DNA from: Clostridiaceae bacterium
Lineage (GTDB): Bacteria > Bacillota > Clostridia > Lachnospirales > Lachnospiraceae
Assembly (NCBI GenBank): GCA_910574345.1
Contig: CAJSZV010000007.1
Coordinates: 62,001-126,000, forward strand
Direction: 5' to 3'
Length of the DNA: 64,000 nucleotides
Part shown: positions 17,605 to 26,702 of the stretch, piece by piece
Numbering within the stretch: position 1 is the stretch's first letter
Layout of the letters: each line of letters starts with the position of its first letter
Notes under the pieces: generated by a model
Told to the model about the DNA's origin: nothing
Seen by the model: the letters and a program-made list of their open reading frames with translations, nothing else
Database searches by the model: none
Program-made: the position numbers and the translations under genes

Positions 17605-18693
17605 TTAAAGCCCGGCAATCTCTTCCCTGGCAATTCTCCTGACCCTGAACCTGGCCAGACAGCTTCCATCTTCCGGACCTCCTGCACAGTATCCGAGAAG
17701 AATGGCCTCCTCTGTAAAATGAATGGCGCAGTAGCAGTATCCGTGATCTTTTTTTGTCTCAAAAGCAGTCTCCTCTGAGAATGTCCTTCCGTTGTCACGG
17801 CTCACAGCCATGACAAAAGGTGTCCTTCCCCCTGTAAAAATCCCGGTTTTCTCTCTTCCGTTATACTCAGGCACCGGATTCCACACTGCGTAGACATATC
17901 CTGTCTTCCCATCCCGTTTCATGCTTAAGGGGCTGTTGGGAGCCGTAAACCGGGAGGGCTGGGCCTCGGTCCAGGTGCTGCCGCTGTCCACGGAATACAT
18001 CTCGTACTGTCTTCCCAGGTCCGTCCTTGCAAATCCCCACAAAATCCCCGGAGATAGTTCAAGAACTCCCGGCTCCTGAAGTCCTGACTGACAGTTGGCC
18101 ATGTGGGGCATAGAGCATTTTCCCTCCGCCTCATTCCAGGTAATTCCGTCGTCGTCCGAGTAAAAAAATACGACTTCCGACCGGCTGTCAAAATAGTCCT
18201 CTCCCGTTCTGTGGCTTGCAGCCGGAATCAGAATCCTTCCTCCCGATAGCCGGACGACTCTGTCGTTATTCACCACATAGAACCCTTCACGGGGGGTACA
18301 TAATACCCGTTCCCCCCATGTTGCTCCTCCGTCTTTCGACCTTCTCACATACATTTGAAGCAGAGTATAGGTGCGGCGTACCAGATAAAACAGACCTATA
18401 TCCCCGTTCTCCATATGCATCAGGGAAGGGCACATGACATTGACCGCCTCTTCCCTGCCGCAGTCCACCAGAATTCGTTCCCCGCCAAAGGTACTTCCTC
18501 CGTCTTTTGAAGTCGCTATGCAGATATCCGCAGGAGCCCAGTCCGCAAAGCTTTTCCCTCTGTACTTACTGTAGGCAAGGATAATCTCTCCATTCTTTCC
18601 TGTGAGAAAAGCCCCCTCACTGTTTCTGGGATTCCCTTTTTCGGCATCCGGCTTAAACTCTGCTGCCACAGTTCCAAGTTCCATCTCTCTCAT
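17605..18693 (-). CDS. Sialidase-fold (BNR/Asp-box) glycoside hydrolase-like protein
   Basis: A 362-residue protein without signal peptide that has five Asp boxes (S-x-D-x-G-x-T-W/F) at about residues 62-70, 119-127, 179-187, 234-242 and 298-306, the hallmark of a six-bladed sialidase-type propeller. The N-terminus lacks an obvious F/Y-RIP arginine motif, so true sialidase activity is uncertain; exo-acting hydrolases or epimerase-like members of the same fold are possible. Being cytoplasmic, it would act on a saccharide brought in by the importer encoded in the same operon, between the LplC permease and the binding protein. Fold call is good, the activity is inference. Confidence 0.75.
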   Translation of the reverse strand: MREMELGTVAAEFKPDAEKGNPRNSEGAFLTGKNGEIILAYSKYRGKSFADWAPADICIATSKDGGSTFGGERILVDCGREEAVNVMCPSLMHMENGDIGLFYLVRRTYTLLQMYVRRSKDGGATWGERVLCTPREGFYVVNNDRVVRLSGGRILIPAASHRTGEDYFDSRSEVVFFYSDDDGITWNEAEGKCSMPHMANCQSGLQEPGVLELSPGILWGFARTDLGRQYEMYSVDSGSTWTEAQPSRFTAPNSPLSMKRDGKTGYVYAVWNPVPEYNGREKTGIFTGGRTPFVMAVSRDNGRTFSEETAFETKKDHGYCYCAIHFTEEAILLGYCAGGPEDGSCLARFRVRRIAREEIAGL

Positions 18694-18761
18694 TGCGCCA
18701 CCTTCCGTTTCTCATGGTTTTTCTTTAGCCGTCTCCGGGCCCTTTTCCTTTCACAGCCCGG

Positions 18762-19670
18762 TTATCCCTTAACCGCCCCCACCATGATTCCTTCCACAAA
18801 ATACTTCTGCAGGAAGGGATACACAGCCACAATAGGCAGTACCACGATAATGGTTGTGGCCGCCTTTATGGTATCCGGATTGGCATCCACCAGGGCTCCG
18901 ATGGCCTCCACGCCTCCTGAGGCCGCGGAATTGGCCATGGTGTCAAGCATTCTTCTGAGAAGATACTGCAGGGTAGTCAGGCTTGCCGTTCTTCTGCAGT
19001 ACACCATGTTATCAAACCATGCATTCCACTGTCCCACCATCTGCCACAGGGCCACTGTGGCGATAACCGGTTTGGACAGAGGCATGATAATGGACGTAAA
19101 GATTCGTACCTGGGAGGCCCCGTCGATGCTGGCCGCCTCCTCCATTCCCTTGTCTATGGAGAAAAAATAATTCCTGATGATAATGGTATTGTAGATGGAA
19201 AAACCTGAGGGCAGGATATACACCAGGAAATTATTTAAAAGCCCCAGCCGTTTCATGTTCAGATACGCGGGAATCATGCCTGCGGAAAAGAACATGGGAA
19301 TGAGAAGCACTGCTGTAATAAATCTTCGAAAAGGCATCTCCGTCCTGGTAAGGGCATAAGCCGCCATACAGCATACCAGGGCATGGACCGCTGTACCAGA
19401 CACGGTCCTGAGCACGGATATGACAAAGGCCATGACAATCTCGCTGTCCTGGAAGCACTGCTTGTAGGCATCCAGAGTCCACACTTTGGGCACCAGGTTA
19501 ATGTGCATGTAGGAAATATCCTGGGCCCTGGAAAACGACCGGACCAGCACATCCCAGAAGGGGATCAGTACGGTGATGCAGAACAACACCATAAACACAA
19601 TATTGCAGATATCAAAGATGCGGCTCCCCGCAGACTGCTTCATCTTTCTTCTTGGTATCTCGTGTGCCAT
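18762..19670 (-). CDS. Carbohydrate ABC transporter permease (LplC/ YtcP type)
   Basis: A 302-residue membrane protein with about six transmembrane helices. It carries the EAA loop of the binding-protein-dependent permease family in the form MEEAASIDGASQVRIFTSIIMPLSKPVIATVALW. It pairs with the LplB-type permease encoded 12 bp upstream. No ATPase is in the operon, as is usual for this class, which relies on a shared MsmX/MsmK-like ATPase elsewhere in the genome. Confidence 0.9.
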   Translation of the reverse strand: MAHEIPRRKMKQSAGSRIFDICNIVFMVLFCITVLIPFWDVLVRSFSRAQDISYMHINLVPKVWTLDAYKQCFQDSEIVMAFVISVLRTVSGTAVHALVCCMAAYALTRTEMPFRRFITAVLLIPMFFSAGMIPAYLNMKRLGLLNNFLVYILPSGFSIYNTIIIRNYFFSIDKGMEEAASIDGASQVRIFTSIIMPLSKPVIATVALWQMVGQWNAWFDNMVYCRRTASLTTLQYLLRRMLDTMANSAASGGVEAIGALVDANPDTIKAATTIIVVLPIVAVYPFLQKYFVEGIMVGAVKG

Positions 19671-19682
19671 AATCCTTCCTCC

Positions 19683-20624
19683 TTAAATAATCTTATATTC
19701 CGGGTTGGCCTTCCTGGCGAACCAGTTGGCGAAAAGTACCAGGGCCAGACTCACCACATTCTGGAACAGGCCGATGGCTGTGGAAAAATCATACCGGCTT
19801 TCCACCATACCTTTCCGGTACACATAGGTGGAGATCACATCCGCCGTCTGATATGTGGCGTCATTGTACAGGTTGAACACCGGGTCGAATCCCACGCTCA
19901 CAAGGCTTCCGATATTCAGAATCAGCATGGTGCACATGGTCGGGAACATGGCCGGCAGGGTTATGTAGAGAATCCTGTGAAACCGGTTGGCCCCGTCAAT
20001 ACTGGCCGCATCGTACATGGTCGTGTCAATCCCCGCAATGGTAGCCAGGTAGATCACGATGCTGTAGCCCGTGGATTTCCACAGGTTGGTAATCAGATAG
20101 ATCGGCACAAACATATCTTTCTGGGCCATGAAATACAGCGGTTTTTCAAGAATCCCCAGTTTTATTAAAACTGCATTGACCACGCCGCCTGTGGGCGACA
20201 AAAGCTGATACACAAATGTGCCGACCACAACCCATGAGAGGAAATGGGGCATGTAAGTGATGGTCTGAACCGTACTCTTAAATCTTTTGCTGCTGATCTC
20301 ATTGACCAAAAGGGTGAAGACAATCGTCACCGGAAATGTGGTCAACAGGGTCAGAATGCTGATCTTTAAGGTATTTCCCAAAACCCGGTAAAAATTGGGA
20401 TCGGAAAATAATGCCTGGAAATGTTTAAACCCCACCCAGTCGCTGGCTTCAATTCCCCTTGCCATTTTATAATCCTTGAATGCGATGGCCAGACCTTCCA
20501 TAGGCATATAGCAGAATAAGACCACAAGGATCAGTGCCGGAAGCAGGAACATGTAAAACGGCAGATATTTTTTCATCTCTTTTAACAGCCCTTTATTTCC
20601 CATAGTTTTTACTTTACCCATCAT
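19683..20624 (-). CDS. Sugar ABC transporter permease (LplB/YteP type)
   Basis: A 313-residue membrane protein with about six transmembrane helices, a FYMFLLPALILVVLFCYMP first helix and the EAA loop MYDAASIDGANRFHRILYITLP. It is the first gene of the importer operon and forms the heterodimeric channel with the LplC protein. The start is preceded by AGGAAAG. Upstream lies a 342-bp divergent promoter region shared with the AraC regulator. Confidence 0.9.
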   Translation of the reverse strand: MMGKVKTMGNKGLLKEMKKYLPFYMFLLPALILVVLFCYMPMEGLAIAFKDYKMARGIEASDWVGFKHFQALFSDPNFYRVLGNTLKISILTLLTTFPVTIVFTLLVNEISSKRFKSTVQTITYMPHFLSWVVVGTFVYQLLSPTGGVVNAVLIKLGILEKPLYFMAQKDMFVPIYLITNLWKSTGYSIVIYLATIAGIDTTMYDAASIDGANRFHRILYITLPAMFPTMCTMLILNIGSLVSVGFDPVFNLYNDATYQTADVISTYVYRKGMVESRYDFSTAIGLFQNVVSLALVLFANWFARKANPEYKII

Positions 20625-20827
20625 AGCTTTCCTTTCTTTAAAAGCTCAGTCGCTTTGCCACAACAGTTACCGCGCCCCCGGGTGCGCTTTATATAAATCT
20701 GTTCCCTGGGCCTTTTGGCGCCTGCCCTCAGAAACAGGAATATGCACTTTTTTTAATTCCAGGTGAATCCTGGATTTCTCCATATGTAAGCGGTTTTCAT
20801 AAGTTTAAGCCTGGCACTGTAAACGCT

Positions 20828-20877
20828 CATGAACAGTAATTAGTATAGGGGATTTTGAGACTGCCGTCCATGAACAG
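20828..20877. promoter_or_regulatory. Two direct repeats CATGAACAG in the divergent regulator/importer region
   Basis: CATGAACAG occurs at 20828-20836 and again at 20869-20877, 41 bp (about four helical turns) apart, in the 342-bp space (20625-20966) between the importer operon and the araC-type gene. Direct repeats on one face of the helix are what AraC-family proteins bind, so these are candidate operators. The rest of this space holds the regulator promoter and no gene that I can see. Confidence 0.4.
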
Positions 20878-20879
20878 CA

Positions 20880-20909
20880 TTGGACAAAACATACACAAAA
20901 TGATATAAT
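20880..20909 (+). promoter_or_regulatory. Promoter of the AraC-family regulator
   Basis: TTGGAC (20880-20885), an 18-bp spacer and a perfect TATAAT (20904-20909) lie 57 bp before the ATG at 20967, which has AAGGAGGG ahead of it. The second CATGAACAG repeat ends three bases before the -35 box, which would allow autoregulation. Confidence 0.6.
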
Positions 20910-20966
20910 GGGAGCACAGACAAAGCCTTACGGCCTCATATTCCTGCAAAAAGGAGGGCGCCCCCT

Positions 20967-21812
20967 ATGTACATGAACTCTGGATATCTTAACAATTCTT
21001 TGGTAGACTTTAAGGACAAATCAAAACCTCTCGTCGTAGGAAGCTGCGGAACCTACCGCCTTTACAGCCGTCCCAGACTTCCCACCTACCGCCCCAGAGG
21101 CCGACTGGATTATCAGCTTCTTTATATTGCGGCCGGGAAAGCCCATTTTTTTCTTGGGGGAGAGGACGTGACAGTCTCAGCCGGCCACATGGTTTTATAC
21201 CAGCCGAAAGAGATGCAGCGCTATGTTTACTATGGAGTTGACCAGACAGAAGTATTCTGGGTTCATTTTACGGGAAATGATGTGAAACGGATTTTAAGAA
21301 GTTACGGATTTCGTTTGGAAGAACATGTATTTTACTGCGGCAAATCTCCTGAATACCGGAAGATTTTCCAGGAGATGATTCAGGAACTGCAGCTTATAAG
21401 GCCCCATTATGAGGAACTTCTGGCCATGCTTCTGCGCCAGCTTTTTATCCTGATCAGCCGCCAGTTCAAAGGGGGCTTTAAACTGGCGGACTACGTTCAG
21501 GATGAGATGGAGGCAGCCATCCGGTATTTCGGCGAACATTACAGCACCCCCATTGTCATAGACGAATACGCTGCCGGCATGCACCGAAGCACCGCCTGGT
21601 TTATCCGGAGCTTTAAGCAGTACACAGGCATGACTCCCATGCAGTATATTATCTCCATCCGTCTTGCCAACGCCAAACGGCTGCTGAGCACGACCGACTA
21701 CAATGTAACGGAGATCGCCTCCATGGTGGGATATGACAATCCTCTTTATTTCAGCAGGCTTTTTAAAAAACAGCTTGGAATAGCGCCCTCGGATTATAAG
21801 AAAAGCCTGTAA
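20967..21812 (+). CDS. AraC family transcriptional regulator
   Basis: A 281-residue regulator: an N-terminal cupin-type sugar-binding domain (about 25-160, with LYIAAGKAHFFLGGEDVTVSAG and an FWVHFTG motif) and a C-terminal double helix-turn-helix (about 175-281: DEYAAGMHRSTAWFIRSFKQYTGMTPMQYI, then VTEIASMVGYDNPLYFSRLFKKQLGIAPSDYKK). It is divergent from the LplB-LplC-sialidase-binding protein operon and is its likely sugar-responsive activator. It ends 34 bp before the valS stop codon; the two are convergent, with a small AAAGCC-TGTAA-GGCTTT hairpin over the stop codon. Confidence 0.9.
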   Translation: MYMNSGYLNNSLVDFKDKSKPLVVGSCGTYRLYSRPRLPTYRPRGRLDYQLLYIAAGKAHFFLGGEDVTVSAGHMVLYQPKEMQRYVYYGVDQTEVFWVHFTGNDVKRILRSYGFRLEEHVFYCGKSPEYRKIFQEMIQELQLIRPHYEELLAMLLRQLFILISRQFKGGFKLADYVQDEMEAAIRYFGEHYSTPIVIDEYAAGMHRSTAWFIRSFKQYTGMTPMQYIISIRLANAKRLLSTTDYNVTEIASMVGYDNPLYFSRLFKKQLGIAPSDYKKSL

Positions 21813-21846
21813 GGCTTTCCTTATAAGGGCTGCCGGACTTAAGGCT

Positions 21847-24489
21847 TTACTGCCCCAGCTGCGCAAGTCTCTCCTTTACCTGCTCCATCATCTGGCTGTA
21901 CTTAGCCTCCTTCTCCCGCTCCTGGGCAATCTTGGCTTCGGGAGCGCGGCTTAAGAATTTTTCATTGTTCAGCATCCCGTTTACCCGGGCAAGCTCCCCC
22001 CTTAACCGTTCCTCTTCCTTTTTCAGGCGCTCGACTTCTTTTTCGATATCCACCAGCTCTGCAAAAGGCATATAGATTGTGGCCTGATGAATCACAGCGG
22101 ACACCGCGTCGCCGGCAATTCCCTCTTTGTCTTTCTGAAGCACAACCTCATTGGCATATCCCAGGGTGGCAAAGAAAATCCTGCTGTGTTCAAAGATATC
22201 CAGCACCTCCTGCTTTTCAGATACCACATATACCTTAGCCTTCCTGCTTGGCGGAACATTCATGGATGTGCGCACATTGCGGATGGCTCTTACGGCTTCC
22301 TTCATCACCTCCACTTCGTGTTCCTCCACAGGGAAATTCCAGTCCCCCCTGTACTCCGGCCAGGAAGAGATCATGACAGACTCTTCCTCATCCTGAAGAT
22401 TGCAGAATATCTCTTCCGTCACGAAAGGAATGTAGGGATGCAGAAGTTTTAAGGACTGAATCAGCACAGTCTTTAAGGTGTATATGGCCGCCGCCTTGGT
22501 GGTATTATCCTCCTCCCACAGTCTGGGCTTTACCATCTCGATATACCAGTCGCAGAACTCTTCCCACACAAAGTCGTACACTTTCTGGAGGGCAATGCCC
22601 AGTTCATAGCGGTCCAGATTCTCCGTCACCTCTTTTGCCAGGCCGTTAACCTTAGACAAAATCCAGCGGTCCGCCATGGTCAGATCCTTTAACTCCGCCT
22701 TGCTTGCGCCTGCCTTTTCAATGTTCATCATAATGAATCTTGAGGCGTTCCAGATCTTATTGGCAAAATTGCGGCTGTTCTCCACCCTCTCCCAGTAGAA
22801 GCGCATGTCGTTGCCCGGAGCATTTCCCGTAATCAAAGTCATGCGCAGGGCGTCGGCGCCGTACTTTTCGATCACCTCCAGAGGGTCAATGCCGTTGCCT
22901 AAAGATTTGCTCATCTTCCGCCCCTGGGAGTCTCTCACAAGGCCATGGATCAGCACGGTATGGAAGGGCGTTCTGCCGGTCTGCTCAATCCCCGAAAATA
23001 CCATCCGGATCACCCAGAAGAAAATAATATCATAGCCTGTTACCAGCACATCCGTGGGATAGAAATACTCAAGATCCTCTGTCTTGTCCGGCCACCCCAA
23101 AGTGGAAAAAGGCCACAATGCCGAGCTGAACCAGGTATCAAGAGTATCCTCATCCTGAGTCAGATGCCTGCATCCGCACTTGGGACAAACTTCCGGCTGC
23201 TCCCCGGCCACCACGATCTCTCCGCACTCGCTGCAGTAATAAGCCGGGATCCGGTGTCCCCACCACAGCTGTCTGGATATACACCAGTCCCTGATTCCCT
23301 CCAGCCAGTGAAGATAGGTCTTTCCGAAACTTTCCGGAACAAATTTCAGTTCTCCTGTCTTTAAGGCTTCGACAGCCGGCCTGGCCATCTCGTCCATTTT
23401 CACAAACCACTGGGGTTTGATCATAGGCTCCACTGTGGTCTTGCACCGGTCATGAGTCCCTACGGCGTGAGTATGGGGAACCACTTTTACCAGAAGCCCC
23501 ATCTCTTTTAAGTCTTCCACTATGGCCTTCCTTGCCTCATACCGCTCCATGCCGTCATACTTGCTTCCGGGCAGACGGATGGTGGCGTCGTCATTCATAA
23601 TATTGATCTCCGGCAGACTGTGACGTCTTCCCACTTCAAAGTCATTGGGGTCGTGGGCCGGGGTAATCTTCACGCACCCGGTTCCGAACTCCTTATCCAC
23701 ATAGGCGTCGGCGATGACGGGAATCTCGCGGTCCGTCAAAGGCAGCTTAAGCATCTTCCCAATCAGATCCTCATACCTTTCATCCTCCGGGTTCACTGCA
23801 ACCGCCGTATCCCCCAGAAGCGTCTCAGGCCTGGTAGTGGCGATCTCCACAAACCTGCCCTCCTCCCCGACGATTGGGTAATTGATATGCCAGAAAGACC
23901 CTTCCTGATCCTCGTGGATTACCTCCGCATCGGAGATAGAAGTTTTGCACACCGGACACCAGTTAATAATACGGGAGCCTTTATAGATATATCCTTTTTC
24001 GTAAAGCTTAATAAATACTTCCTGAACCGCCTTGGAACAGCCCTCATCCATAGTAAAGCGTTCCCTCTCCCAGTCTGCGCTTGACCCCAGCTTGTGAAGC
24101 TGATTGATGATCTTTCCGCCGTACTCCTTTCTCCAGTCCCAGCATTTCTCAAGGAATCCGTCCCTGCCCAGATCCGCCTTCTCGATCCCCTGTTTCTTCA
24201 GGCTCTCGATCACCTTCACTTCCGTGGCAATGGCCGCATGGTCTGTTCCCGGCTGCCACAAAGCCTCATACCCCTGCATTCTCTTATACCGTGTCAAAAT
24301 ATCCTGCATGGTATTGTCCAGAGCATGTCCCATGTGAAGCTGCCCCGTAATGTTCGGCGGCGGCATGACAATGGTAAAAGGTTTCTTATCCTTGTTTGGT
24401 TTTGCATGAAAATAGCCTTTGGCCAGCCATCTCTCGTAGATCTTTTCCTCAATGGCCGAAGGATTATAGGTCTTTTCCAGTTCTTTCAT
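21847..24489 (-). CDS. valS: Valine--tRNA ligase
   Basis: An 880-residue class I aminoacyl-tRNA synthetase. It has the HIGH-type motif in PPPNITGQLHMGHAL, the editing domain (around 200-340), KMSKS in GRKMSKSLGNGIDPLEV, the anticodon-binding domain and a C-terminal coiled coil (EKEVERLKKEEERLRGELARV) typical of ValRS. It charges tRNA-Val with valine. The start at 24489 has GGAGAATGAAACG upstream; the frame is open further but that part lies in the region between genes. It is co-transcribed behind the small Cys-rich gene and a T-box leader, so it should be induced by uncharged tRNA-Val. Confidence 0.97.
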   Translation of the reverse strand: MKELEKTYNPSAIEEKIYERWLAKGYFHAKPNKDKKPFTIVMPPPNITGQLHMGHALDNTMQDILTRYKRMQGYEALWQPGTDHAAIATEVKVIESLKKQGIEKADLGRDGFLEKCWDWRKEYGGKIINQLHKLGSSADWERERFTMDEGCSKAVQEVFIKLYEKGYIYKGSRIINWCPVCKTSISDAEVIHEDQEGSFWHINYPIVGEEGRFVEIATTRPETLLGDTAVAVNPEDERYEDLIGKMLKLPLTDREIPVIADAYVDKEFGTGCVKITPAHDPNDFEVGRRHSLPEINIMNDDATIRLPGSKYDGMERYEARKAIVEDLKEMGLLVKVVPHTHAVGTHDRCKTTVEPMIKPQWFVKMDEMARPAVEALKTGELKFVPESFGKTYLHWLEGIRDWCISRQLWWGHRIPAYYCSECGEIVVAGEQPEVCPKCGCRHLTQDEDTLDTWFSSALWPFSTLGWPDKTEDLEYFYPTDVLVTGYDIIFFWVIRMVFSGIEQTGRTPFHTVLIHGLVRDSQGRKMSKSLGNGIDPLEVIEKYGADALRMTLITGNAPGNDMRFYWERVENSRNFANKIWNASRFIMMNIEKAGASKAELKDLTMADRWILSKVNGLAKEVTENLDRYELGIALQKVYDFVWEEFCDWYIEMVKPRLWEEDNTTKAAAIYTLKTVLIQSLKLLHPYIPFVTEEIFCNLQDEEESVMISSWPEYRGDWNFPVEEHEVEVMKEAVRAIRNVRTSMNVPPSRKAKVYVVSEKQEVLDIFEHSRIFFATLGYANEVVLQKDKEGIAGDAVSAVIHQATIYMPFAELVDIEKEVERLKKEEERLRGELARVNGMLNNEKFLSRAPEAKIAQEREKEAKYSQMMEQVKERLAQLGQ

Positions 24490-24529
24490 CGTTTCATTCT
24501 CCTTTTTCGTTTTTGAAGCATATCCTCTT

Positions 24530-24727
24530 TTACATCTGGTGCCGCACCACTTTGTACTCGTCATCCAGGCGGTAAAAAGCACACCCTGGATTCTGTCCGC
24601 TCAAAAACCGCACCATATCGTCCTCATCCAGATTGGCCTCGCAGACATAATACTGACACTCCTCGTCAAACATAAAGTTTACGCAGCTGTCACAGCTGCC
24701 GCCATACTCCCCTGCCCTTTTGGCCAT
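24530..24727 (-). CDS. Small Cys-rich protein (DUF6472-like)
   Basis: A 65-residue protein beginning MAKRAGEYGGSCDSCVNF with a C-x2-C pair, a further cysteine in DEECQYYVCEANLD and one in NPGCAFY, so five to six cysteines that could bind a metal. I recall this as the DUF6472 family of Clostridia, whose function is unknown. The start at 24727 follows AGGTGAGG; the longer frame from 24787 starts close to the T-box terminator and is unlikely. It lies between the T-box leader and valS and is therefore under the same control, which suggests a link to translation or amino-acid supply. Confidence 0.7.
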   Translation of the reverse strand: MAKRAGEYGGSCDSCVNFMFDEECQYYVCEANLDEDDMVRFLSGQNPGCAFYRLDDEYKVVRHQM

Positions 24728-24796
24728 GGCCTCACCTGCCTTTCCCTCATTCCCGCAAAACATCTGCTTAATATAATTTACCGGCACTCAACCGCA

Positions 24797-25146
24797 AAAA
24801 CGCCCTCTGCACAATCACTCATGCAAAGGGCGAAAACTTCCGCGGTACCACCTTTTTTACAGAATCCCCGGCTCTGTCCATTCCCACGGGAATGGGAAGG
24901 GCTGTCCTGTTTCTGTCACTCCTTCAGTCCTTTAACGCTGACCAGGCGAAGACAGCTACTTGATGCCAAAGTCCAGGGAGATGTCCTCTAAATCTGCACT
25001 TCGGTGCGCCATGTACTGGTTTTCACTGTCCCGGCTCCAAAGCTACCTTCCGCCTTCCCTTCCTGAGACCGCCTTTCAGCCGGTGAACGGTCCTCTCTGC
25101 CAGTGGTTCAGGGCGTACTCCTCTTTTTCACAGCCATTCTTGTATG
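24797..25146 (-). promoter_or_regulatory. T-box riboswitch leader of the valS operon
   Basis: On the minus strand the leader contains AAGGTGGTACCGCG (24854-24841), the near-universal T-box that pairs with the tRNA acceptor end. It is followed at once by an intrinsic terminator, CGCCCTTTGCA/TGCAGAGGGCG then TTTTTG (24832-24796). Upstream are GGCAGAGAGGACCG, which resembles the AGAGA-type stem I element, and further paired segments. Uncharged tRNA would stabilise the antiterminator and turn on the Cys-rich gene and valS. Valine specificity is inferred from valS; I could not place the specifier codon with certainty. Confidence 0.88.
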
Positions 25147-25152
25147 TCTGTA

Positions 25153-25181
25153 ATCATAACCAATTTACATCTGTTTGTCAA
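25153..25181 (-). promoter_or_regulatory. Promoter of the T-box/valS transcript
   Basis: Minus-strand TTGACA (25181-25176), exactly 17 bp, then TATGAT (25158-25153): a near-consensus sigma-A promoter. The -35 box lies inside the last codons of the MATE gene. Transcription should start near 25146. Confidence 0.75.
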
Positions 25182-26538
25182 ACTCTTTTTTTACTTTTTT
25201 AAGCACCAGAAGATAGCACACCATATGGGCTGCAAAGGTAATGCCCCATGACACCGGATAAGAGATATAGAGAGTGGGCAGAGTCCGGTTCATGGCAAAA
25301 ATCGTGTAGATCCACAGGATACGGAAGGCGCAGGCGCCGGTGAGGGACACAAGCATAGGCATAATCGAATATCCCATTCCCCTTAAGGCCCCTACCATAC
25401 AGTCCATAATACCGCAGACAAAATATGTTGTACCGATAATCCTCATCCTGTTTAACCCGTACCGGATTACCTGGGCATCGGAAGAATAGATTCCTAACAG
25501 CTGATTCCCGAAGAACACGGCCCCATTACCCATAACCAGTCCCACAGCGGTGGTGAGAAGCAGACAGTATATGAGAATCTTCTTCATCCTCCCATACTGC
25601 CTTGCCCCGAAATTCTGGCTGGTAAAGCTTAATGCTGTCTGATAAACCGCATTCATGGAGGTATACACGAACCCTTCGATATTCTGTGCCGCCGTGTTGC
25701 CCGCCATGGCCACGGAACCGAAAGAATTCACCGAGGACTGAATCAGCACGTTGGAGATGGAGAAGATGGCTCCCTGAAGCCCTGCCGGAAGGCCGATTCT
25801 GATGATGGAGTACATCTTGTTCTTCACAACTCTCAGTTTCCTCACCACCAGTCTGTATCCTGCGTCGGTCCTGATCAGACATCTTACCACAAGATAAGCC
25901 GAGATACACTGGGACGCCACTGTTGCCAGAGCGACTCCGGCCACTCCCATGGAGAGAACGATAACAAAAAACAGGTTGAGAACCACATTGACGATTCCCG
26001 CCAGCAAAAGGAAATACAGGGGCCTTTTGGTATCGCCTACAGCCCTGAGAATCGCGCTTCCGAAATTGTAGATTAAGTTGGCCGGCATGCCCACAAAGAA
26101 TATCTTCATATACAACGCAGCAAGGGGAAGCACATCGTGAGGGGTGCCCATAAGCTCCAGCATAGGATCCGCCAGAGTCACTCCCACCGCGATGAGGATC
26201 AGGCCTCCTGCCCCGGCCATAACCATAGCTGTATGTACCGTCTCCTCCAGGTCCCGCTGCAAACCTGCCCCGTAAAATCTGGCCACCAATACGTTAGCTC
26301 CTACGGACAGACCGATGAACACATTGATCAGCAGATTGATCAGCGCCGATGTGGAGCCTACCGCTGCCAGGGATTCGCTTCCCGCAAACCTTCCCACCAC
26401 GATGATGTCAGCCGCATTAAACAAAAGCTGCAGAATACCGGACAAAATCAGAGGGATTGCAAATACGACGATCTTGACGAAAATCGGACCGCTGCACATG
26501 TCCATCTCATAGGTCTTTGTCTTCTTACGTAATTCCAT
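25165..26538 (-). CDS. MATE family efflux transporter
   Basis: A 457-residue membrane protein with twelve predicted helices in two similar halves. Motifs such as GPIFVKIVVFAIPLILSGILQLLFNAADIIVVGRF and GSTSALINLLINVFIGLSVGANVLVARFYGA are typical of the NorM/DinF-like MATE group. It exports organic cations or drugs in exchange for sodium or protons. It stands alone between the DUF operon and valS; upstream is a REP-like repeat with a terminator. The substrate cannot be told. Confidence 0.92.
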   Translation of the reverse strand: MELRKKTKTYEMDMCSGPIFVKIVVFAIPLILSGILQLLFNAADIIVVGRFAGSESLAAVGSTSALINLLINVFIGLSVGANVLVARFYGAGLQRDLEETVHTAMVMAGAGGLILIAVGVTLADPMLELMGTPHDVLPLAALYMKIFFVGMPANLIYNFGSAILRAVGDTKRPLYFLLLAGIVNVVLNLFFVIVLSMGVAGVALATVASQCISAYLVVRCLIRTDAGYRLVVRKLRVVKNKMYSIIRIGLPAGLQGAIFSISNVLIQSSVNSFGSVAMAGNTAAQNIEGFVYTSMNAVYQTALSFTSQNFGARQYGRMKKILIYCLLLTTAVGLVMGNGAVFFGNQLLGIYSSDAQVIRYGLNRMRIIGTTYFVCGIMDCMVGALRGMGYSIMPMLVSLTGACAFRILWIYTIFAMNRTLPTLYISYPVSWGITFAAHMVCYLLVLKKVKKEFDKQM

Positions 26539-26677
26539 GTCCTTTTCCCCCTAAAACTTTGCCCTTTTATTCCCGCGAAGGCAGCGGGCCAGGGCCAGGC
26601 TGTCCTGGCTTTGCCTCCGCCTTCAGGCGTGTAAAACACAATATATCACTTTCCTCCGGGAATTTCAATAGATTCTT

Positions 26678-26702
26678 AAAAAGAGTCCGGCAAGCCGGAC
26701 TC
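26678..26702 (-). terminator. Terminator of the DUF5717 operon, part of a REP-like repeat
   Basis: GAGTCCGG-CTTG-CCGGACTC (minus strand, 26702-26683) is a perfect 8-bp GC-rich stem followed by TTTTT (26682-26678). It lies 112 bp after the stop of the TPR gene and would end that operon. The hairpin is the last stem of the repeat at 26683-26804; in the second copy of the repeat this stem is degraded. Confidence 0.75.

Noticed and set aside
17538-17798. 87-codon extension of the solute-binding protein
   Set aside because: The signal peptide and AAGGAG site set the start at 17537; the extension overlaps the sialidase-like gene.
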